Source: Eimeria necatrix (taxonomy: Eukaryota; Apicomplexa; Conoidasida; Eucoccidiorida; Eimeriidae). Taken from it: a stretch of 12,218 bases of DNA. Below the pieces are notes generated by a model, which was not told where the DNA came from, searched no databases, and saw only the letters and a list, made by a program, of their open reading frames with translations. The DNA lies in assembly GCF_000499385.1 (NCBI RefSeq), contig NW_013651738.1, positions 1 to 12,218 on the forward strand. Direction: 5' to 3'. Shown in pieces: positions 1 to 6,378 of this stretch. The translations under genes were made by a program, and so were the position numbers. Position 1 is the first letter of the stretch, and the number at the start of each line of letters is the position of its first letter.

Positions 1-1
1 G

Positions 2-547
2 TACTACTGCGTTCTATTATTGCGTCAAACGCAGCCTGGTTCATTCGATGTTTCATCCGATGGCAATTGCATGGGAGTTGCGGCAGCAGCTTTGCGCTGT
101 GTTTTAACGTGTCAAAAAATGTTTGAAGCACCAGTCCTAGCTGCTCATTTAGACCTCGTTCATGATAGGTGGTCATGTCGAGTAAAAGCACCTTGTGCTG
201 TCGGCACTGCACGTTTTTTCAAAGGGAAACATGGGTGGTGGTGCGCAGGTGCAGGTGGTCGGCGTCGCAGATTGACTGAACGGTTTAATGGGTTTCCGTT
301 CTTTCTGTGCAATATGTATGCTCGCCCTGACCGCACTGACGGTGTCGTAGTGTGGGCTCCTCTTCACTATACATTGCAGTCCTGCGGAGAACCCGAACGT
401 GAAGACCTGAACAAGGGACACCGTCTTCGAAGCAGTGATGAGGGCTGTATGCCTGCATGTCTGTTAAGTGCTGGAGGTTTGTGCAGATGGTTTATCTCTG
501 TGCTTCCTCGCACCACTGGAGTCATCCGTTCTTGTGAGGACTTGCGG
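2..547 (+). CDS. Candidate partial exon, open from the left edge, unknown product
   Basis: The frame is open from the window edge past base 547, the longest open stretch in the window and well beyond the typical chance length here. I end it at a consensus donor, CGG|GTGAGC at 548, which leaves a complete codon and joins in phase with the block at 667. The right-hand part is the most protein-like: after a TTGCAG acceptor-like site at 379 it reads SCGEPEREDLNKGHRLRSSD, rich in charged residues and purine-rich at DNA level, against a T/G-rich background to its left. The true exon may therefore start at 380. Bases 1-110 are open in all three plus frames, so the frame there is not certain. No domain, signal peptide or family was recognised. 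The predicted product is cysteine-rich in its first half, which is also what noncoding sequence tends to give. Confidence 0.33.
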
Positions 548-666
548 GTGAGCGGGAAGAGGACGTCTGCCAGTTTGGGTGTTTGTTCAGCACTAGCGCG
601 ATTAGACGTAATATCGTGTGTAGCGTGGAGGTGCATATGTGGCTGAGGAGAGGTGCGATTTCGCAG

Positions 667-732
667 CTAGTGAAGAAGCAGGACGCTGTGCTGCTGCGTA
701 ACGCTTCAGTGGATCCCTTGAAAAGGCCTTGA
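667..732 (+). CDS. Candidate terminal exon, 21 codons plus stop
   Basis: The block follows an acceptor-like ATTTCGCAG ending at 666 and reads LVKKQDAVLLRNASVDPLKR, then P and a TGA stop at 730-732. It is in phase 0 with the GTGAGC donor at 548, giving a 119-base intron. It would be the last coding exon of the gene entering from the left edge. The sequence turns A/G-rich exactly at the acceptor, as an exon would. It is very short, so the call depends wholly on the splice pair and phase. Confidence 0.25.
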   Translation, partial: LVKKQDAVLLRNASVDPLKRP

Positions 733-1022
733 TCATCAGAGTGCTTTCTGTATTTTGGGTTGCATGAAGAGGAGAAGGGTTTCACAGTATGTCAGCGTTA
801 GGGGTCGTGCCGCTGAGGTCACCTGTTCAGCAGCAGATGGAGGGAAGCCGAGTGTTAACGCCGACGTAATCGCGTGCGTAAACCACAGCAGTGTGAGCTG
901 TTAAGGATCTGTGTAAGAGGGTGGCGCTTCTGTTGATCTCTTCATGTTTGTTGCGAAATGTTGAGTTGGTTGATATGGTAGCGTTTTTTTGGGGCAGCGG
1001 GTATGTGTTTCTGTGGGTGCAG
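733..1022. other. No supportable gene; T/G-rich, intron- or intergenic-like
   Basis: Bases 733-1022 contain no RNA gene, repeat or convincing exon. The minus strand has a 99-codon open frame (901-1200), but its complement is a strongly T/G-rich stretch with T runs, typical of plus-strand noncoding DNA, so I do not call it. If the gene to the left ends at 732, this stretch would hold its 3' untranslated region. Confidence 0.4.
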
Positions 1023-1374
1023 AAAGAGCTGCAACTCTGTGTGTCGTTTGGCCATAGAATACATTTTTCGCAAGCTTATCTTGAACGAATCGTTTCACGT
1101 TTTTGGCGCTGCACATGTTTATGAAACATTTGTTAGAGTGGATATTACGGGATTTGGTTTTTTTGAAGAGAGTTCGTGTATTAGAGGCGCTTTTGTCCAC
1201 TGGTTAGGATTTTTTTCATATCTGCATGCCCTGCATGGATGCAGCTTGGCTCTGGTGTCATCTGTTGACAGAGTGGGAGAACAAGCCTCAGCGTCACCAT
1301 CAGATTCGTTCATAGGCTCCAGTTCGCCAGCAGCTCCAGTATGCAGTGCAGTACTTAATCACGTCGCCGCATAG
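1023..1374 (+). CDS. Candidate exon, 116 codons plus stop, unknown product
   Basis: The frame starts after GTGGGTGCAG at 1022 and stays open to TAG at 1372-1374. It reads SVCRLAIEYIFRKLILNESF early and ends in a serine/alanine-rich tail (PSDSFIGSSSPAAPV). A second frame in the same stretch, from about 1090 to the TAG near 1205, also reads like a leucine-rich helix (EWILRDLVFLKRVRVLEALL). The real frame is therefore ambiguous and this could be noncoding T-rich DNA that happens to be open. No family was recognised. Confidence 0.27.
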
Positions 1375-1381
1375 TTCATAG

Positions 1382-1801
1382 TTGTTTTTCCGACTGACTT
1401 CTTTCGTAATTTTCGCTTTATTTCTCCCCTGTGTATACGAAGATTTGGTATGGCATTGCACAGCAGGAACCACGCCCCATCACCCGTTCCATTTTGTATG
1501 TTTGATAGCATTTGCGCATAGAAGTTCAGGCTTGGATTCTATGTATGCTTATATTCACAGAATCCTGTCGTGCAAGACGCTGACCAACTGGGGATTCTTT
1601 CGGACAACTCTATTTGTACGCTTCGTGATTTCAGCCCGATGGAAGGAAAGTCGCTCTCTAGTGTACGGAAGTTTTTGTCGTGACTCTGTATCATTTCCTC
1701 TAGTAGGTGGCAGGAGCATCAGTGGCAACGCGCATCCAGGGCATCAGTTTCGGTTGGAATGTGAGCTGACACTGTTATTTATGCAGGGGAGGTTTGCGTA
1801 G
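1382..1801 (+). CDS. Ambiguous open block, possibly several small exons
   Basis: One frame is open for 420 bases without an ATG. An alternative reading uses splice signals. A block from 1443 (after a pyrimidine-rich tract and CGAAG) reads IWYGIAQQEPRPITRSIL and ends at GTATGT (1496) or GTTTGA (1500). A second block from 1561 (after ATATTCACAG) reads NPVVQDADQLGILSDNSICT and stays open to TGA at 1681. A third from 1704 reads RWQEHQWQRASRASVSVG and ends at GTGAGC (1761). The acidic, purine-richer block at 1561-1670 is the most exon-like part. I cannot choose between the two readings, and no product is recognised. Confidence 0.22.
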   Translation: MFFRLTSFVIFALFLPCVYEDLVWHCTAGTTPHHPFHFVCLIAFAHRSSGLDSMYAYIHRILSCKTLTNWGFFRTTLFVRFVISARWKESRSLVYGSFCRDSVSFPLVGGRSISGNAHPGHQFRLECELTLLFMQGRFA

Positions 1802-2007
1802 TAATTGGTTTGTGGTTGTGGGGCATTTGTTTGGCCATGCTGGCAGCTTGGTACGATTGCTTCATTTTTGGAGATTGTACACGTGTGCCACGCACTCAGT
1901 GTAGCAACAGTCGCAAAGAACAGTGTCGAATGCCACTCAGGGTAACCGTGCAAGTCTTCATTTCGGAACCAGTTTGTGATGAAGTGCTTCAGTCCATCAG
2001 TGTCGAT

Positions 2008-2277
2008 GCAGGCTGAATCACTTTTCGGCCCCATTACTTGAGATTTTGCAGACAAAGCAACGTGTAGAACTACTCTGGATCCTATTCAGTAATACAGTGG
2101 TTTGACTTGGCTACCCTCGACCACGCCCTTTCTTGGAGCCACCAGAAGGTATGTCGATGGTGGATATCTTGCCGCGTGGTGCTGATGTGCACGCATTCAT
2201 TTTTGGGAAAGAGACAACTGCAAAATATGCTCGGTGCTTTGCTATTGTGATGCCAAGTTAGCAGACGAGCATTGCAG
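2008..2277. other. No supportable feature
   Basis: Nothing coding, repetitive or RNA-like was seen here. The stretch ends at the acceptor-like GCATTGCAG that opens the next candidate exon. Confidence 0.4.
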
Positions 2278-2568
2278 AAGTGCGACTACGCCGAGTGTTT
2301 GGCGGTTCTTTCAGAGTTTCCTCGATCGCCCAGGAAAATCGACGTCCGTGGGGATTACCAACCACTAAACACAGAGGTGTTCTTCCGTAAATTCTTTTTT
2401 ACTGTGTTAAACGGAGGGTCGCCACGTCCTGTCATTGATTTGGTTGAAGCCTTTGCGGGCGCTAGCACGCAGCTTCTTTCTTGTCAGGTCTACGCAACTG
2501 CGAAAGCACCATCAGGAAGTTTTGAACCTACATGTGGAGCAGAAAATGCAGATGCGCTTGCACACTGA
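2278..2568 (+). CDS. Candidate exon ending at the hairpin, 96 codons, unknown product
   Basis: After GAGCATTGCAG (ending 2277) the frame reads KCDYAECLAVLSEFPRSPRK, later EVFFRKFFFTVLNGGSPRPV and IDLVEAFAGASTQLLSCQ. A donor-like CAG|GTCTAC at 2490/2491 could end the exon; otherwise the frame runs to TGA at 2566-2568. Balanced charge, a run of open codons and a shift to purine-rich DNA at the acceptor support coding. There is no polypyrimidine tract before the acceptor, which weakens it. The stop codon is the first three bases of the 89-base hairpin, so if the frame is real the hairpin begins the 3' untranslated region. No family was recognised. Confidence 0.33.
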   Translation, partial: KCDYAECLAVLSEFPRSPRKIDVRGDYQPLNTEVFFRKFFFTVLNGGSPRPVIDLVEAFAGASTQLLSCQVYATAKAPSGSFEPTCGAENADALAH

Positions 2569-2654
2569 AGTAAAAATGAAAGCGGCAGAAAGACGGGAGC
2601 AACATTATAAAATATTGTTTCTCCCGTCTGTCTGCCGCTTTCATTTTTATTTCA
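2566..2654. repeat. Near-perfect 89-base inverted repeat (hairpin)
   Basis: The arms at 2566-2599 and 2621-2654 are reverse complements over 34 bases, apart from one A/G mismatch (2590 against 2630) and one G/T pair (2570/2650). The inner 21 bases continue the symmetry (AACA/TGTT, TAT/ATA) around a centre at 2610. By hand, 39 of 43 positions are Watson-Crick pairs and one is G/T. The outer arms hold GCGGCAG and ACGGGAG; the apex is A/T-rich. No direct repeat flanks it that would mark a recent insertion. As RNA it would form one long rod, like a small-RNA precursor or strong 3' processing or stop structure. As DNA it could be a remnant foldback element. Confidence 0.95.
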
Positions 2655-2893
2655 TACTCTCGATCTGTTTTTTTCTGGATGTAGAATAATGCTGCAAGTC
2701 GGATTAATTGGTGTTTGCAGATGGTATGCGAAGCGTTGCTTTATTCTGGACGAGAGCGTGCCTGCGCTTGTTTTGCGAGGCACGATGTGCTACCAGGAAA
2801 ATGACACAGGGAAGGACAGACGGTGGCTTCGTGCAGCTGAGTTGGTCCTGTGGCTGTGTGAGAGTAAGAAGTTAGACTAATGTTTTTGTTGCC

Positions 2894-3388
2894 GTGGCGC
2901 TTGAAAGTCGAACTGTTGTTGTTTCATTCACTGCCACTACGAGGAAGTTTCCGCCAGCATTTCCTGGAACGACAATTACGAGTAGGCTCCGCGAGCCCAT
3001 TCCTTTCCTTCTTAGCTTTTTGCCTGCAACGTTGGATGTTTTGAGTTCACGTAAGTTTTATGGATTTGGGACTGTGTTGACTCGTTGGACATGTTTGATC
3101 AGCTGTGCGGATGACGCGGGTGGCATGTCGCGTAGCATGCCTGCAGTAAGCGACGTTTGTTATCGATTTGGCGTTCCATCATGCAGAAATGCTGATTTGC
3201 CTGCTGCTGGGGAGCAGATTCACCAGACACTTCGCAAGAACGAGATGTCGGTAAGTCGCGAAGACGTAGCATTGAGCGGAAGTCAGTCCGGTTGCGCCAG
3301 GAAGTGTTGGCGTGTCAAGGTTTACTTGGACACTCCATTGAGACACTTGCATGCGCATGCACATTTGTTGGGGCACAGTAAGTTCTAG
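2894..3388 (+). CDS. Candidate exon(s) within a 164-codon open frame
   Basis: This is one of only three plus-strand frames over 160 codons. It begins at GTG, not ATG, so it is unlikely to be a whole gene. The strongest part is 3187-3250: after ATCATGCAG it reads NADLPAAGEQIHQTLRKNEM, then S, and ends in phase 0 at TCG|GTAAGT (3251), a consensus donor. A matching acceptor, CGTGTGCAG ending at 3425, opens another phase-0 block reading CCFASADGQHNHEPITRS. If that splice is used, 3251-3388 is intron and the apparent C-terminus with its HLHAHAHLL stretch is not protein. No family was recognised. Confidence 0.28.
   Translation: MALESRTVVVSFTATTRKFPPAFPGTTITSRLREPIPFLLSFLPATLDVLSSRKFYGFGTVLTRWTCLISCADDAGGMSRSMPAVSDVCYRFGVPSCRNADLPAAGEQIHQTLRKNEMSVSREDVALSGSQSGCARKCWRVKVYLDTPLRHLHAHAHLLGHSKF
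3348..3361. promoter_or_regulatory. 14-bp perfect palindrome of two overlapping TGCATGC cores
   Basis: TGCATGCGCATGCA is its own reverse complement and presents TGCATGC on both strands. In coccidian Apicomplexa this core is an established promoter element bound by AP2-domain factors. Here it lies about 200 bases before the ATG of the small ORF in copy A, a suitable distance for a promoter. The palindrome is directly visible; the regulatory role is inference. Confidence 0.3.
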
Positions 3389-3512
3389 TACGCATTCTTT
3401 TTCTGTACACGTTCATCGTGTGCAGTGTTGCTTTGCCAGCGCAGATGGCCAGCACAATCATGAACCCATAACTCGCAGTATTGTTAATATAGCATATTTC
3501 CGTTCTCCGTGA

Positions 3513-4266
3513 CAGATTGTAAGTTGAAAGGTCAGAAAACAGCAAGTGAAGTTTTCCATGCATCCAAAAGCCTCGTGTTTCGAATTTGTCCTCGCTAGAA
3601 GAGCGCTGGAGCTGTCTAGTGAAGATTGGAGATGTCTACTCAACGTCTGTGGAGAGCAACTAAAACGAATGGAAGCAAGCGCCATTGACTGTGCCAGGTG
3701 CACGTCCGTGGTCATTACAACGTGTAGCCTCGAACAAATACGACGATACCAAAACGAGTTGATGCGGCAATGCATCGTTGACACGTTGTGAACAACCAGC
3801 TGTGGGAGATTCTGGAAACAGGATTTGTGCTTAAAGGGCTTCCGTTGGCAGCCCTTTAATACGTTTTATTCATACTTCTTGATTGTGATGTGTGACTGCT
3901 TTTTCTAATTGGCAGCGCCACAGTGAGCTTGCAACATGCAAGCCGTTGCGTTATGGCCAGGCATTTTGGTATTTGCAGATTGTGCGCTTAGCTGGGTGGA
4001 AGTTTTCAAAAGCATGCATGATTGCATGATGGTCGTCTAGCGCGCGAAGCGGTCTCCCTGTCCATTTTGGACGGACACTGGTAGAATGGTCGAGCTTTCT
4101 GATCACGTGGAAATATGATGTCATGCTCGTCCCGTCACAGACGGAAAATAGAGGGTTCGGCAACAGTTGGACGGCAATGTGTGCGCACCTTCAGAACAGC
4201 GTGTGGCGGCGTTGCGCGGTTTCAACTATATCTGGAACTGTTTATGTGACACTGCATTGCAGGGAC
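3513..4266 (+). repeat. Tandem segmental duplication, copy A
   Basis: This aligns with 4474-5206 at an offset of 955-964 bases. Similarity begins at CAGATTGT(A/G)AGTTG and fades after TTATGTGAC(A/G)CTGC near 4265. Landmarks shared with copy B include ACGAATGGAAGCAAGCGC, CAGCCCTTTAAT, CTAATTGGCAGCGCCACAG and AAGCATGCATGATTGCATG. Indels are scattered. Divergence is uneven: near-identical patches alternate with patches that differ heavily. Confidence 0.93.
3558..3859 (+). pseudogene. Small ORF, copy A, broken by a 2-base insertion
   Basis: The ATG at 3558 aligns with the ATG of copy B, and the TAA at 3857-3859 aligns with the TAA of copy B. The frame runs through LELSSEDWRCLLNVCGEQLK and LEQIRRYQNELMRQCIVD to a TGA at 3789. 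At 3781-3784 this copy has ACAC where copy B reads AT followed directly by GTT, a 2-base excess. Past that point the shifted frame reads on without a stop and ends in LAAL at the shared TAA, as copy B does. An 5-codon segment near the start and a 3-codon segment (WEI) are extra here, both in frame. A sequencing error or a real intron boundary at this point would also explain the shift. The product is unknown. Confidence 0.5.
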
Positions 4267-4538
4267 GTCATGCATAACTTTGCTCAGGAGCTGCTGCACG
4301 GAAATAAGCGGGAATTTCGGATTTACAGGGTTTCTACTTTCCGTTTCTACGCTCTCCAAACTGTGCCTGTACACATCCATGTTTCTTATTTATCGTGCTT
4401 TTCAAGTCACGTCAGCAGTGAGCTCACCGTTTGCAGTCTTCCGCCCGGGACGCATCATCGTCCACCATGATTGCAGATTGTGAGTTGATTCGTGCAAACG
4501 CATGTCAGTAGACCACACGGCATCAAGTCACGTTTTGC

Positions 4539-4814
4539 ATGGGTTTCGACTTCACCGTCACTGGGAGCGCAGTAGATCTGCCCAGTGAAAATTGGAAATG
4601 CCTTTCTAACTTTTGGAGAGAGCAGCTAAAACGAATGGAAGCAAGCGCATTTGACTGGGCCAGGTGCACGTCCGTGGTCATTACGACGTGTAGCCTCGAA
4701 CAAATACGACGATACCAGAGCAAGTTGATGCGGCAATGGATCGTTGATGTTATGAACAAGCAGATGCAGGAAACAAGATTTGTTCTTATGGGGCGTCTGC
4801 TGGCAGCCCTTTAA
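4539..4814 (+). CDS. Intact 91-codon ORF, copy B, unknown small protein
   Basis: ATG at 4539 opens a frame of 91 codons to TAA at 4812-4814. It reads MGFDFTVTGSAVDLPSENWK, then a central SVVITTCSLEQIRRY, a helix-like RYQSKLMRQWIVDVMNKQMQ, and ends GRLLAAL. I chose this start because copy A has an ATG at the aligned base and similarity in frame begins there. Against copy A I count about 16, 8 and 23 differences at codon positions 1, 2 and 3, with replacements such as E/D, D/N, R/K and L/V. That pattern fits coding on this strand better than the overlapping minus-strand frame. There is no membrane segment or signal peptide. It could be a free-standing small gene or a last exon. No family was recognised. 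Confidence 0.45.
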   Translation: MGFDFTVTGSAVDLPSENWKCLSNFWREQLKRMEASAFDWARCTSVVITTCSLEQIRRYQSKLMRQWIVDVMNKQMQETRFVLMGRLLAAL

Positions 4815-4824
4815 TGCGTTTTAT

Positions 4825-5061
4825 TCATACTTCTTGATTGTGATATGTGACTGCTTTTCTAATTGGCAGCGCCACAGTGAGCTCACAACGAACAAGTTGC
4901 TGCGTTAATGCCAGGCATTTTGGTATTCGCAGGTTGTACGCTAAGGAGGGCTGGAAGTTTTCAAAAGCATGCATGATTGCATGGTGGTCGTTTAGCGCGC
5001 GAAGCGGCCTTCCAGTCCACTTTAGCTGGGAGCTGGTAGAATAGTCGAGCTTTCTGGTCAC
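4825..5061 (-). pseudogene. Minus-strand open frame shared by both copies, converging on the small ORF
   Basis: The minus strand of copy B is open for 78 codons and stops 10 bases from the TAA of the plus-strand ORF. It includes KWTGRPLRALNDHHAIMHAF and ALTQQLVRCELTVALPIRK. Copy A keeps the first part open on the minus strand (4163 down to 3951) and the second part in a frame shifted by one base. Differences favour third positions (about 6, 5 and 13), many of them synonymous. The plus-strand frame here has a TGA in copy A and a TAG in copy B. Copy B has a 5-base insertion near the likely start, so at least one copy would be broken. Chance antisense openness is a real alternative. Confidence 0.2.
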
Positions 5062-5283
5062 GTGGAAATATCATATGTTGTCATTCTCTTCCCGTCACAG
5101 ACGGAAAACAGAGGGTTCAGCAACATTTGGGCGACGAGGCTGTGAACAGTATGTGGCGTTGCACGACATCCGGAACTTTTTATGTGACGCTGCGTTGTAG
5201 GAAGTATCGCACGGAATCACCCGCGCGACGATATGCACTGGGTGGTGAAAATCTATCTGTCATTTGGCCTTTCTATCTTCGTT

Positions 5284-5333
5284 AGATTACATAATGCTGA
5301 AATTCTTTTGTCCAGATTACATAAATGCTGAGA
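5284..5333. repeat. Short direct repeat, 30-base period
   Basis: AGATTACATAATGCTGA at 5284 recurs as AGATTACATAAATGCTGA at 5314, differing by one inserted A. The bases between do not clearly repeat. It lies in an unassigned stretch (5207-5405) where I see no gene. Confidence 0.8.
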
Positions 5334-5405
5334 AGCCGTTTATCCTGGGCGCAGTTTCTTGTGCGGAGAGAGTTACAGTCGTCTGTCCTTTGAAGATAGT
5401 GAGCT

Positions 5406-5753
5406 TTGCTGGCCCATAGTCAGGGAGTTTCTGTGTATGTGTACGTGTGTCTCTACATCCTCCGTTTTGCATTTTTATTGCTTGTTCCACTTTTATTCGT
5501 GCACATATACGTACTGAACAAGGTTTGGTTAGTTGATGGTGCTCGACGAAGCAGCACACGCACACGAATTGTTGTTAGCGTCCAGAGTATTCCGTCAATT
5601 TTCGCGGTTTCGCGGTGCCTGGCTTCAAATAGAGAAAGGCTGGGGGCTTTGCTTTCTTGGGCTTTGCTTTTTAGGGATTTTCATAACGTTTTCCTACACC
5701 GTCTGGACGAACATTTGCAAATATATGGACCTACTGAGTTCAGTGTTTGGCAG
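5406..5753 (+). CDS. Candidate exon 1 of a three-block chain; hydrophobic segment
   Basis: The frame is open for 513 bases in all, and I end it at GGCAG|GTAAGT (5754), the strongest donor consensus in the window. It contains a hydrophobic stretch, LYILRFAFLLLVPLLFVHIY, that could be a membrane segment or signal anchor, then RDFHNVFLHRLDEHLQIYGP and TEFSVWQ. There is no ATG at the start, so the 5' end is not fixed. A second possibility is a short exon from 5675, after CTTTGCTTTTTAG. A 15-base period (GGGCTTTGCTTT at 5644 and 5659) lies just before that acceptor-like site and may be its pyrimidine tract. No family was recognised. Confidence 0.28.
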
Positions 5754-5898
5754 GTAAGTAGCGTTTTGTGGGTGTATGGGCATGTGGAGCCCATTGTCAC
5801 ATTATCATGTATTAGCATAACGCTGGTACGCATGTTGCAGATAGGTTGCAGTTCCACTATGAGTTTTACTATTGGTGCGACCTGTTTGCACCAAGCAG

Positions 5899-6045
5899 CG
5901 TTGCTTTGGCTACATTAAACAGCTGGCACATGCTCTTATTTTGTCTGATACAGAGGTATGGTATGGTACGTTTCGCGAGCTTTCCGGCCATTCGTCGTGT
6001 CTCCAGGGAAGCCATGTGTGTGTGGACCGACGGACACGAAATGAT
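5899..6045 (+). CDS. Candidate exon 2 of the chain, 49 codons
   Basis: After TTTGCACCAAGCAG (ending 5898) the frame reads RCFGYIKQLAHALILSDTEV, WYGTFRELSGHSSC and VCVDRRTRND, ending in phase 0 at AAT GAT|GTAAGC (6046). It joins the previous block in phase 0 with an intron of 145 bases. A second frame (5852-6045, beginning FHYEFYYWCDLFAPSS) is also open but cannot be continued in phase into the next block without a stop, so I prefer this one. Confidence 0.3.
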
Positions 6046-6150
6046 GTAAGCGTATGCGATAAGGAAAGCATGAAACGCACCGCAATCGTTGTAAACACTG
6101 GCGTCGCAACTTTTTCTGTTGGTCATCCCATGCTGTTTCACCCGTACTAG

Positions 6151-6378
6151 GAACAAGGACTCACGAGTGTACTAGTTGTACAGACTGATAGAGGGCTCTT
6201 AACTTGCTCCACGCAAGAACTGCATGCTTCGGATGAACGGAGTCACTGTACTCACGAGCAAATTTCTGGAGGACAACAGACACGGCTGAGCGAGCCTGTC
6301 CAAAAACACCTACTTAAAGGTATTTTGCAGATAAGGCGACAGATGCACGACGCATTTACACTGCGTTCACGTGCCTAG
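6151..6378 (+). CDS. Candidate exon 3 of the chain, 75 codons plus stop
   Basis: It follows an acceptor-like TTTCACCCGTACTAG ending at 6150. The frame reads EQGLTSVLVVQTDRGLLTCS, then TQELHASDERSHCTHEQISG, GQQTRLSEPVQKHLLK and a short basic tail to TAG at 6376-6378. The base composition switches here from T-rich to A-rich, and glutamine, glutamate and aspartate are common, making this one of the most convincing coding blocks in the window. It is in phase 0 with the GTAAGC donor at 6046 (105-base intron). An alternative donor, AAAG|GTATTT at 6319, could send it on to other blocks. TGCATGC occurs at 6221. No family was recognised. Confidence 0.35.
   Translation, partial: EQGLTSVLVVQTDRGLLTCSTQELHASDERSHCTHEQISGGQQTRLSEPVQKHLLKGILQIRRQMHDAFTLRSRA

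Larger units (their letters stand above)
4474..5206 (+). repeat. Tandem segmental duplication, copy B
   Basis: This is the second copy of the segment at 3513-4266, separated from it by a 207-base spacer (4267-4473) with no visible counterpart elsewhere in the window. It lacks the extra 15 bases near the start of the ORF and the 2-base slip of copy A. It carries about 20 extra bases between TGAGTTG and the ORF, and a 5-base insertion near 5076. Confidence 0.93.

Noticed and set aside
367..636. 89-codon minus-strand open frame over the left-edge exon
   Set aside because: It is a low-stop shadow of the longer plus-strand frame, with no independent support.
901..1200. 99-codon minus-strand open frame
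   Set aside because: Its complement is T/G-rich with T runs, as plus-strand noncoding DNA, and it has no splice context or recognised residues.
3670..3745. Intron within the small ORF, using AG|GTGCAC and the AG before TTGATGCGG
   Set aside because: Both copies keep these sites and the segment between is almost identical, but the open frame runs through with a sensible helix (SLEQIRRYQ), so an exon is simpler. Spliced reads would settle it.
4032..4034. TGA in copy A against TGG in copy B as evidence for TGA read as tryptophan
   Set aside because: One G-to-A change is commonplace, other TGA codons here act as plausible stops, and copy B has a TAG opposite another TGG.
4280..4483. ORFs in the spacer between the two duplicated copies (including 4123-4470)
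   Set aside because: The 115-codon frame starts inside copy A and continues into unique spacer. Copy B has a stop and indels at the aligned positions, so there is no sign of conserved coding there.
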